DNA from: Vampirovibrionales bacterium
GTDB lineage: Bacteria; Cyanobacteriota; Vampirovibrionia; Vampirovibrionales; JAJTHC01
Direction: 5' to 3'
Length of the DNA stretch: 7,808 nucleotides
Assembly (NCBI GenBank): GCA_021299615.1
Contig: JAJTHC010000264.1
Location: 1 to 7,808 of the forward strand
A program made the position numbers and the translations under genes. This document shows, piece by piece, positions 1 to 6,118 of the stretch; the stretch's first letter is position 1; every line of letters begins with the position of its first letter. The notes beneath the pieces are model-generated. The model was given only the letters and a program-made list of their open reading frames with translations. It had not been told where the DNA came from and searched no databases.

Positions 1-389
1 CGATCCGTCATCTGCAATTCACGATGCAACTGCTGTAAAATACGAATCTTCTTCTGAATAAAATCCACATGAAAAATCGATTTGGGATCCAAAAAGGCCT
101 GTCCTGCATAGTTTTCTAAGACGTTTTCTTCCACCGCAATAAAGGTTTCTTCGGTGTTCACATACTGACGAACTCGTGGATGCCCCCCCACCATGAAGGA
201 CAAAAACGTCTTCATGCTGTCATGGGTGCGGTTGCATTGGTAGAGCAGACGCACGACGTCGTTGCCTCGAATATGGCGGTTCAAACAGGCTTGAAAAGTG
301 CGTAAGGCGTGATCAATCATGTTTAGGGTTACGTAAATCGATTCTTCTTCTTCCGAAAAAAAAGAAGACACATCAACAGCTTGGGGCAT
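1..389 (-). CDS. Hypothetical protein, N-terminal part (runs off left edge)
   Basis: An open frame of 129 complete codons reads from ATG 389 to the window edge without a stop; the C-terminus is outside the window. I chose ATG 389 because GGAGGT lies about 7 bases upstream. An in-frame ATG at 404 has no Shine-Dalgarno sequence, and the GGAGG would fall inside its coding region. The protein begins MPQAVDVSSFF, followed by an acidic EEEE patch, and then appears mostly alpha-helical. It has no signal peptide or membrane segment in the part seen. Two Cys (in the stretches FQACLN and YQCNRT) and several His are scattered without a metal-binding pattern. The last stretch (FIQKKIRILQQLHREL) is amphipathic and could be a coiled coil. 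I recognise no family. It has its own promoter (485-514) and is separated from the methionine synthase fragment by about 190 bases, so it is probably a separate transcription unit. Confidence 0.75.
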   Translation of the reverse strand, partial: MPQAVDVSSFFSEEEESIYVTLNMIDHALRTFQACLNRHIRGNDVVRLLYQCNRTHDSMKTFLSFMVGGHPRVRQYVNTEETFIAVEENVLENYAGQAFLDPKSIFHVDFIQKKIRILQQLHRELQMTD

Positions 390-478
390 TGGACGTACCT
401 CCATGTTGTGGGTTGGGGATCTTCTCTACATGTGGCTTGGGGATTATTCAACGTTTTCAATGTTGAAAATCTTCTCTT
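389..478 (-). promoter_or_regulatory. Leader of the left-edge gene with repeats and alternative hairpins
   Basis: This is the predicted 5' untranslated region of the left-edge gene. It contains an inverted repeat with 7-base arms (454-460 and 463-469, TTTTCAA/TTGAAAA). A competing 6-base inverted repeat (447-452 with 462-467, TTCAAC/GTTGAA) shares an arm with the first. TTGGGGAT occurs at 413-420 and again at 437-444, and ATCTTCTCT occurs at 419-427 and 469-477. The strong GGAGGT just before ATG 389 is the likely ribosome binding site. The two hairpins cannot form together. Whether this is regulatory is inference, and it matches no riboswitch I know. Confidence 0.35.
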
Positions 479-484
479 GCGAAC

Positions 485-514
485 ATCATACAATAGCGAC
501 TATATTTTTGGCAA
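485..514 (-). promoter_or_regulatory. Sigma70-type promoter of the left-edge gene
   Basis: On the minus strand the -35 is TTGCCA (509-514, five of six consensus bases) and the -10 is TATGAT (485-490, five of six), with an 18-base spacer. Transcription would start near 478, giving a leader of about 90 bases before ATG 389. The surrounding region is AT-rich. Confidence 0.6.
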
Positions 515-580
515 GCAATTATTTACAATTGTAATAAAGTAGCTTAAGAATACCCACTTTACTTAAAATTTTTCTGTATT

Positions 581-2263
581 CTAATTTTGATTCACATCAA
601 AATAATACGCCTCTGGGTGATGAAACACGATCGCCGAAGTCGACTGTTCAGGAATCAACATAAAGCTTTCACTCAAGCTCACGCCAATTTGTTCGCCCTG
701 CAACAAATCCATCAACACCGCTTGATCCGCCAAGTTCGGGCAAGCAGGATACCCAAAACTGTATCGACACCCTTGATACGCCGAAGGCTTTAAGAGTTGC
801 AAGCCTGTTTTGCCGGCTTCTTTTGCGTTAATCTGTAATTCCTTGCGAACTTGCGTATGCCAGTATTCCGCCAAGGCTTCCGCCATTTCCACCGAAAAAC
901 CATGGTATAAATAATACAACATATAGTTGCCATCCGCAAAAAGGGTTTGGTCAAAATCAGCCGCCCCTTGCCCCATGCTCACCAATTGAAGCACCAGCAC
1001 ATCCTTTTGCGAACCTTCTGTTTCGATTAAATAATCGCTCAAACACACGTTTTTCTGCCCGCCACGGGGAAACTGAAAACGGCGAATTTCTTCATCATGA
1101 TTCTGCGGATTGTAAATAACGACATCATCGCCTTTAGCCGTCGCGGGGAAGTAGCCATAGACTACTTTGGGTGTAAAAATCGCTTGATCTTTTACCAGTG
1201 ATTTTAAGGATTCAAACAAAGGCTGTATTTCGGCTTGAATAAAGCCTTCTTGCTCTTCGGGGGTTTTGTCCCAACGGCGAAAGCCCCAATGCCCACTCAT
1301 CAAAACTTTGGCGTTCAAAAAGTCGTAAATCGCTTCAAGGGGGATATTTTCGACGACCTTCACCCCCCAAAACGGAGGCGTGGGAATGGTCGTCGCTGGC
1401 GTCACACTCGCACGAGGCAAGGGGCGTTCGCTAGCTGTTTGAGCCTCATTCGTTTCAGCTTGATTCATCATTTCATTGGGTGTCGGAGGTTGCGGTTCCG
1501 CATTCGCTGGTGGATGCCACGGCTTGTTTTGCGATTTGGCTTCACCAATGCCTTCTAAATACGCCAAGGTATCCATCGCCGTTCGAGCGTGTAAGACGGG
1601 CGTTTTCGTTAAAGGACGGCACTCTTTCAACACAAAAGCAGGCGTCAAAGCAGGGCCTCCCAAAATAATGGGGAGCTTAATGCCAGCGTCCGTTAAAGCG
1701 GAGATGTTTGCCTTCATTTGCTTGGCGGATTCAATCAACAAACCGCTCATCACAACGGCATCAGGCTGATGCGTGGCAATCGCTTGAAGTAATTGGTCAC
1801 GAGTGACTTGCGAACCCAAATTGCGGACGGTGAATCCGTGGGCTTGTAAGAGCGTATCGACGATGTTTTTGCCGACTTCGTGCGTGTCGCCCTGCACGGT
1901 GAGCATGAGGCAAGACGCTGGGGATTTAAAATGCTGGCACTGGGGAAGCACCGCTTCCCACGCATGACGCAAAATCGCCGCACTTTGCAAGACAAAAGGC
2001 AAGAGCATTTCCATATTATTGAACTTGTCCGTCAATAGTTGAGCAGTGGGAAGCAAGCATTCGGTCGCCACAATATCGGCTTTTACCACACGAATGGCTT
2101 CCGCTAATAATAGGGACGCTTGCTTAGAATCGCCGTCTAAAATGGCGTATTGCAAGCGTTCTAGGATTGTCGCTTCTTCGCTCAAAGTTTCAGGAGCGTC
2201 GAACTGCGTTTGCCAATAAGAAATGTAGGGGGTAGGTAAGGGGGTGTTTGTGGCGATAGACAT
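581..2263 (-). CDS. Methionine synthase C-terminal half: cap, B12-binding and AdoMet reactivation modules
   Basis: This 560-residue cytoplasmic protein corresponds to roughly the second half of cobalamin-dependent methionine synthase (MetH). Residues about 30-110 match the four-helix cap that covers B12 (FNNMEMLLPFVLQSA). Residues about 115-240 form the B12-binding Rossmann fold with the DxHxxG motif (D126, H128, G131), where H128 should ligate cobalt; the SGL...S stretch (S173, S179) and a modified GGPALT loop (202-207) follow. Residues 243-298 are a Pro/Ala/Thr/Gln-rich linker. Residues about 300-560 are the AdoMet-dependent reactivation domain (HWGFRRW, VVYGYFPA, RFQFPR, MAEALAEYW, RYSFGYPACP). 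E462, R500 and Y505 correspond to E1097, R1134 and Y1139 of E. coli MetH. The homocysteine and methyltetrahydrofolate domains are absent, so this protein needs a partner to make methionine. The start has AAAGGAA upstream, and the gene follows ubiX by 15 bases. A role as a corrinoid protein for another methyltransferase is possible, but the reactivation domain favours methionine synthase. Confidence 0.9.
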   Translation of the reverse strand: MSIATNTPLPTPYISYWQTQFDAPETLSEEATILERLQYAILDGDSKQASLLLAEAIRVVKADIVATECLLPTAQLLTDKFNNMEMLLPFVLQSAAILRHAWEAVLPQCQHFKSPASCLMLTVQGDTHEVGKNIVDTLLQAHGFTVRNLGSQVTRDQLLQAIATHQPDAVVMSGLLIESAKQMKANISALTDAGIKLPIILGGPALTPAFVLKECRPLTKTPVLHARTAMDTLAYLEGIGEAKSQNKPWHPPANAEPQPPTPNEMMNQAETNEAQTASERPLPRASVTPATTIPTPPFWGVKVVENIPLEAIYDFLNAKVLMSGHWGFRRWDKTPEEQEGFIQAEIQPLFESLKSLVKDQAIFTPKVVYGYFPATAKGDDVVIYNPQNHDEEIRRFQFPRGGQKNVCLSDYLIETEGSQKDVLVLQLVSMGQGAADFDQTLFADGNYMLYYLYHGFSVEMAEALAEYWHTQVRKELQINAKEAGKTGLQLLKPSAYQGCRYSFGYPACPNLADQAVLMDLLQGEQIGVSLSESFMLIPEQSTSAIVFHHPEAYYFDVNQN

Positions 2264-2278
2264 AGGGTTTTCCTTTTT

Positions 2279-2962
2279 TTAAAGAAGTTCGTCGTAAATC
2301 TTAGCAATTTTGGGTGACTGAAGTGAGGAACTTAACCCTTGCCACCGCTCATAAAGCTGATGCTCAAGATCGAGTTGATCCAAGACTTTGCCCACCGTGT
2401 ATAAAATCTGACCTTCTAGGCTCAAGAAATCAGGGCTATAAAACGAGAGCATCGGCGGAATGAGTCGCACATTTAGTTGTGAAAGCGTCAACATATTTTG
2501 CAGATGAATCGCATTAAACGGCGTTTCACGAGGCACCAAAATCAGGCGTCGCCCTTCTTTTAAGGTGACATCCGCCGCACGAGTCAATAAGTTGTCGCTC
2601 ATGCCTTGGGCAATGTGAGCGAGCGTCCCCATCGAACAAGGGGCGATAATCATGCCTCGGTGAAGATGCGTGCCACTGGCGGGTTTGGCTCCGATATTTT
2701 TGTTGGAATACAGGGTCAATAAGACATCGTAGGTGGACGCATCGAGCTTTAAAAGTCGCAGGAGCGATGCCTTTTTGTCGTCTAAGGTTGTGCCTTCTAC
2801 CGAAACGCCCAATTCTTGTTGCATCACGAGGCTAGCGTGTTCGGAGAAAATAACATCCACAGGGATTTTGAGCAAGAGTAATTCTTTTAATAACCTTAGA
2901 CCCAAAATACTGCCCGACGCCCCAGTCAAACCTAGTAAAACGTGTTTTGAAGAAGGCATCAT
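2279..2962 (-). CDS. ubiX: Flavin prenyltransferase UbiX
   Basis: UbiX joins a dimethylallyl group to reduced FMN, making the prenyl-FMN cofactor used by UbiD-type (de)carboxylases, commonly in quinone synthesis. The N-terminus carries the flavin-binding GLTGASGS loop (11-18). The family core follows: IIAPCSMGTLAHIA (105-118), SDNLLTRAADV (122-132) and the LVPRETPFNAIHLQNM region (142-157). R128, K135, R145, E146 and Y175 occupy the positions of the conserved phosphate- and prenyl-binding residues. The usual PGFYxxP segment is altered here (PPMLSFYSPD, 169-178). At 227 residues it is longer than the common length near 190, with a helical tail after residue 200. AAGGA lies 7 bases before ATG 2962 and overlaps the upstream gene's stop codon, so translation is probably coupled. 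No ubiD is in the window, so the client enzyme is unknown. Confidence 0.93.
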   Translation of the reverse strand: MMPSSKHVLLGLTGASGSILGLRLLKELLLLKIPVDVIFSEHASLVMQQELGVSVEGTTLDDKKASLLRLLKLDASTYDVLLTLYSNKNIGAKPASGTHLHRGMIIAPCSMGTLAHIAQGMSDNLLTRAADVTLKEGRRLILVPRETPFNAIHLQNMLTLSQLNVRLIPPMLSFYSPDFLSLEGQILYTVGKVLDQLDLEHQLYERWQGLSSSLQSPKIAKIYDELL

Positions 2963-2972
2963 GCATCAATCC

Positions 2973-3455
2973 TTAGTAGACAATTCGTTTGGCAACTTTG
3001 CTTGAAAGTGGGAACTCTTGCTGACGGCCCATAAGGGTTAAGGCGACGTTATATAAGGCGAAGCCCGCCAAAAGCAGTAACCAGACGCTAATAAAACCGA
3101 GTTTGATTTGTGTCGTCCAATCCAAAAATGGTAAAAAACTAAAGAAGGGTAATGCTGCTAGAAAAACGTCTAACAGGGCATCCACCAGCATACGCAAGAC
3201 ATCCGCAATCACGCCGATCGCAAAGGCTTGGGCGACATGATACTTCACAAAAGCAGGCGTGTTGATCTTACCGCTTCGACAAATCACCCACATCACGAGA
3301 AACATCATCAAAAAGGGAAAGAGGTTCATTCCCCCTAGTTTCAGGCTATAGTAAAAGAAAATCGGATAGGCAATCGCTCCCAAAAGCCGTTGCCAAATAG
3401 GCACTTTTCGGTACTGGTGCATATTGATGACTTGTTGAGGGCTACGAAACGACAT
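2973..3455 (-). CDS. Four-helix membrane protein, Tic20-like
   Basis: From ATG 3455 this is a 160-residue inner-membrane protein. A GTG at 3485 is in frame but lies inside a 13-bp hairpin stem, so I prefer ATG 3455; its only candidate ribosome site is a weak AAGAAAG. A third candidate, ATG 3422, has none. Counting from ATG 3455, four hydrophobic segments sit near residues 25-40, 44-58, 75-108 (possibly broken) and 119-142. The spacing and the element KINTPAFVKYHVAQAF between helices 2 and 3 resemble the Tic20/Tic20-like family, where an NISHFIRFN-type motif precedes a helix beginning with Gln-Ala. Tic20 is a chloroplast import channel component with cyanobacterial homologues of poorly known bacterial role. 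The gene lies between sdhB and ubiX; the SD of ubiX overlaps its TAA stop. An uncharacterised respiratory or quinone-related membrane factor is an alternative. The family assignment is by eye and uncertain. Confidence 0.55.
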   Translation of the reverse strand: MSFRSPQQVINMHQYRKVPIWQRLLGAIAYPIFFYYSLKLGGMNLFPFLMMFLVMWVICRSGKINTPAFVKYHVAQAFAIGVIADVLRMLVDALLDVFLAALPFFSFLPFLDWTTQIKLGFISVWLLLLAGFALYNVALTLMGRQQEFPLSSKVAKRIVY

Positions 3456-3477
3456 AAACGTAAGACTTTCTTTTAAG

Positions 3478-3508
3478 TACCGCACGTTTAGGGTTTAAAC
3501 GTGCGGTA
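3478..3508 (-). terminator. Perfect 13-bp inverted repeat after sdhB (terminator or processing hairpin)
   Basis: The arms TACCGCACGTTTA (3478-3490) and TAAACGTGCGGTA (3496-3508) are exactly complementary around a 5-base loop. The hairpin starts 8 bases after the sdhB stop codon. On the minus strand it is followed by CTTAAAAG rather than a T-run, so it is not a textbook Rho-independent terminator. On the plus strand the following bases are more T-rich (ATTTAGGCTTATTT). I infer partial termination or protection of the 3' end of the sdhCAB message. Confidence 0.55.
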
Positions 3509-3515
3509 TTTAGGC

Positions 3516-4286
3516 TTATTTAATGCCAATTTTGTGTAAAAGCATCGTGATAGGGTCATAATAACGATCCACCACACGTTCTTTTAGGGGAATAATGGCA
3601 TTGTCGGTAATACGAATACCTTCAGGGCAACGTTCCGTACAACATTTGGTGATGTTGCAAAGCCCGATGCCTGCTTCTTCTTTGGTGAAGGGGATGCGAT
3701 CCGCCACATCAAGAGGGTGCATTTCCAGCGATGCCAAACGCACCAAGAAACGAGGCCCCGCAAAGTGATTAAACTTGCGGTGATGACGAATCACATGGCA
3801 GGAGTTTTGACACAAGAAACATTCAATACACTTGCGGAACTCTTGCACACGATCGGCATCTTCTTGGAAGTATCGCCACGTGGATTGATCGTCATTATAC
3901 GGCGTAAATGGGGTGATACGCTTGTTGACTTCGTAGTTCCAGCTCACATCCGTCACCAAATCCTTGATCAAGGGGAATGTACGCATAGGACGAACCAAAA
4001 CAGGTTTGTCAAGTGGCATGTGATCCAAACGGGTTTTGCACATCAAGCTGGGCAAACCGTTGATTTCAGCCGCACAAGAACCACATTTCGCCGCCTTGCA
4101 ATTCCAGCGAATCGCTAAATCAGGGGCATTATGCGCTTGCAAATATAACAGGGCATCCAAGACGACCCAACCTGGTTGAACAGGGACAGTAAAGGATTTG
4201 ACTTCTCCAATATGTTCGCCATCTGCATCAGGCAAACCACGAAAAACGTGAAACTCACGATCCACAACGCCTAGACTCATCATCAT
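3516..4286 (-). CDS. sdhB: Succinate dehydrogenase/fumarate reductase iron-sulfur subunit, Sdh1 type
   Basis: This 256-residue subunit carries electrons from the flavin in SdhA to the membrane anchor through three FeS clusters. The plant-ferredoxin-like N-domain has the [2Fe-2S] ligands C63, C68, C71 and C83 (CKAAKCGSC, then LMC). The C-domain has C153, C156, C159 and C163 (CIECFLCQNSC), then C210, C216 and C220 (GLCNITKCCTERCPEG). By analogy with E. coli SdhB, C153/C156/C159/C220 should bind [4Fe-4S] and C163/C210/C216 should bind [3Fe-4S]. The stretch DVSWNYEVNKR and the WNCKAAKCGSC form are typical of the mycobacterial Sdh1 lineage rather than E. coli. Three ATGs stand in a row at the start; AAGGAA lies 7 bases before the first. 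The gene begins 15 bases after sdhA, whose TAG stop overlaps the start of the SD region. SdhB is peripheral on the cytoplasmic membrane face. Confidence 0.95.
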   Translation of the reverse strand: MMMSLGVVDREFHVFRGLPDADGEHIGEVKSFTVPVQPGWVVLDALLYLQAHNAPDLAIRWNCKAAKCGSCAAEINGLPSLMCKTRLDHMPLDKPVLVRPMRTFPLIKDLVTDVSWNYEVNKRITPFTPYNDDQSTWRYFQEDADRVQEFRKCIECFLCQNSCHVIRHHRKFNHFAGPRFLVRLASLEMHPLDVADRIPFTKEEAGIGLCNITKCCTERCPEGIRITDNAIIPLKERVVDRYYDPITMLLHKIGIK

Positions 4287-4301
4287 AAGAGCGTTCCTTT
4301 C

Positions 4302-6071
4302 CTATATTTTCTGCTTGCTTTGTGTAATGGCTAACTCGTCGGACTTTTCAAACAAGTCACGAAGTGCTTCATCCATTTGAGGCTTCTCATACGTCGAAAC
4401 ATCCAGCTCACCCGACTCGTTCAAACGAATGGTGCTATTGACGAAACGCCAATGCTCATTGTCAGGTTGAAGGTGATCCAAACGGGTATGCCCACCACGA
4501 CTTTCGGTACGTTGAAGGGCGGCACGAGCCACGACTTCACCGACTAAAATCATGTTGTGAATGTCATGCGACAAATGCCAACCGGGGTTGTACGCACGAC
4601 TGCCATCCACACGAGCGACTTTCGCACGAGCTTTTAGCACTTGAAGTTCTTCAATGGCTTCTTTTAGCCCTTGTTCTTCACGCACAATACCGACTTTATT
4701 GTTCATCAGTTCTTGCAAATCGGCTTGAATCTGATAAGGCGTTTCGGCTTTAGAATCACGCTCAAAGGGAGCGACCAATTCTTCGGCATAGCCTTTAACT
4801 TCTTCGTCGTTAATTTTGGGCAAAATCGTTTGTTGCTTGGCAAACTCAGCAGCATGTTGACCAGCTCGTTGACCGAAGACGATCAAGTCGCTCAAGGAGT
4901 TCCCGCCTAAGCGGTTGCCTCCATGTAAGCCCCCAGACACTTCGCCCGCAGCGTAAAGCCCCGTGACATTCAAGACTTCTTGCGTTTCAGGATGCACCCG
5001 AACGCCACCCATGGTGTAGTGCATGGTAGGACCAACTTCCATCGGGCCTTTGGTGATGTCCACATCGCCGAGTTCTAAGAACTGGTGATACATCGACGGC
5101 AACTTGCGTTTGATGTAGTCGGCGCCACGATGCGAAATATCGAGGAAGACGCCTCCATTGGGCGATCCACGACCTTCTTTCACTTCGGTGTAAATGGCTT
5201 TTGCCACGATATCCCGAGTCGAAAGCTCCATGCGTTCAGGGTCGTAATTCTTCATAAAACGCTCGCCGAGGGCGTTCGCTAATTTACCGCCTTCACCACG
5301 CACGGCTTCGGTAACCAAAATCCCTTTGACCGAAGGCGGACAAACCATACCTGTCGGGTGGAATTGCAAGAACTCCATATCGATGAGTTCAGCACCGATC
5401 TTCATAGCCATCGCTTGACCATCGGCGGTATATTCCCAGCTATTGGACGTCACTTTGTACGCCTTTCCGATGCCACCTGTGCAAAGAATAACCGATTTGG
5501 CGTTAATCAAAATAAAGCGACCGCTTTCACGCCAGTAACCGAAAGCACCTGCGACTTGATCGCCGTCTTTCAGTAGATGCGTCATCGTGCATTCCATGTG
5601 GACATCGATGCCGCAGTGGATGCCCTTGTCTTGCAAGGTACGGATGAGTTCTAGCCCTGTTCTGTCGCCAACGTGAGCCAATCGACGGTAGGTATGCCCC
5701 CCAAACGGACGCTGTAAAATACGACCATCAGGTGTTCTGTCGAAGACTGCTCCCCATTTTTCGAGTTCTTTGACTCGCTCGGGGGCTTCTTTGGCGTGCA
5801 ATTCAGCCATACGGAAATTGCTCAAGTACTTGCCACCACGAATGGTGTCTTTATAATGGGCTTGCCAGCAATCGTCGGCATCGACATAGGAAAGGGCTGC
5901 TGCCATTCCGCCTTCTGCCATAACCGTGTGTGCTTTACCGAGTAATGATTTGGTGACCAATGCCACCGAAACGCCTTGTGCGGAAGCTTCAATGGCGGCT
6001 CTTAAGCCTGCTCCACCCGCCCCGATTACAAGCACGTCGTATGTTTTTGTTTCGTAATGAACAGACATCAT
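4302..6071 (-). CDS. sdhA: Succinate dehydrogenase/fumarate reductase flavoprotein subunit, Sdh1 type
   Basis: This 589-residue catalytic subunit interconverts succinate and fumarate with covalently bound FAD. The dinucleotide-binding loop GAGGAGLRAA is at 17-26. H48 in KAHTVMAEGG is the expected covalent FAD attachment site. Active-site elements are present: HPTG (238-241), TEAVRGEGG (254-262), R286 in STRDIVA as the probable proton-shuttle Arg, H351 in HYTMGGV, and R387 in GNRLGGNSL. The C-terminal helical domain runs from about 420 to 589. Motifs such as SLLGKAHTV, ILQRPFGGH, KVTSNSWEYT and LPSMYHQF match actinobacterial Sdh1 rather than the E. coli enzyme. Two ATGs are in tandem; AGGA lies 5 bases before the first (6071) and 8 before the second (6068), so either could be used. 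The gene is second in sdhCAB, 47 bases after sdhC. The reaction direction in vivo cannot be read from sequence. Confidence 0.96.
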   Translation of the reverse strand: MMSVHYETKTYDVLVIGAGGAGLRAAIEASAQGVSVALVTKSLLGKAHTVMAEGGMAAALSYVDADDCWQAHYKDTIRGGKYLSNFRMAELHAKEAPERVKELEKWGAVFDRTPDGRILQRPFGGHTYRRLAHVGDRTGLELIRTLQDKGIHCGIDVHMECTMTHLLKDGDQVAGAFGYWRESGRFILINAKSVILCTGGIGKAYKVTSNSWEYTADGQAMAMKIGAELIDMEFLQFHPTGMVCPPSVKGILVTEAVRGEGGKLANALGERFMKNYDPERMELSTRDIVAKAIYTEVKEGRGSPNGGVFLDISHRGADYIKRKLPSMYHQFLELGDVDITKGPMEVGPTMHYTMGGVRVHPETQEVLNVTGLYAAGEVSGGLHGGNRLGGNSLSDLIVFGQRAGQHAAEFAKQQTILPKINDEEVKGYAEELVAPFERDSKAETPYQIQADLQELMNNKVGIVREEQGLKEAIEELQVLKARAKVARVDGSRAYNPGWHLSHDIHNMILVGEVVARAALQRTESRGGHTRLDHLQPDNEHWRFVNSTIRLNESGELDVSTYEKPQMDEALRDLFEKSDELAITQSKQKI

Positions 6072-6118
6072 AGGAGTCCTAACTCTTTCATTTCAAACAT
6101 CTAATAACGAAGGTGCAA

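Noticed and set aside
390..404. Extension of the left-edge gene to ATG 404
   Set aside because: There is no ribosome site before it, and the strong GGAGGT ahead of ATG 389 would lie inside its coding region.
520..580. Possible terminator after the methionine synthase fragment
   Set aside because: Only weak AT-rich stems with long loops can be drawn (for example AGTAAAGT with ACTTTATT), and no T-run follows.
405..580. tRNA or small RNA gene in the AT-rich gap
   Set aside because: I see no cloverleaf, no conserved TTCGAAT-type arm and no terminator; promoter and leader elements of the left-edge gene account for part of it.
587..1769. Several plus-strand open frames of 62-107 codons
   Set aside because: All lie opposite the methionine synthase fragment, with Arg/Pro-rich compositions typical of antisense shadows and no plausible domain.
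3456..3485. Extension of the Tic20-like gene to GTG 3485
   Set aside because: The GTG is inside the stem of a 13-bp hairpin and has no Shine-Dalgarno sequence; ATG 3455 is more likely.
3717..4118. Plus-strand open frame of 133 codons
   Set aside because: It is antisense to sdhB, whose cysteine motifs are intact; there is no promoter or ribosome site for the plus frame.
6071..6081. Palindrome TAGGAGTCCTA over the sdhA ribosome site
   Set aside because: The arms meet with a one-base centre, too tight to form an RNA hairpin, and it is short enough to be chance.
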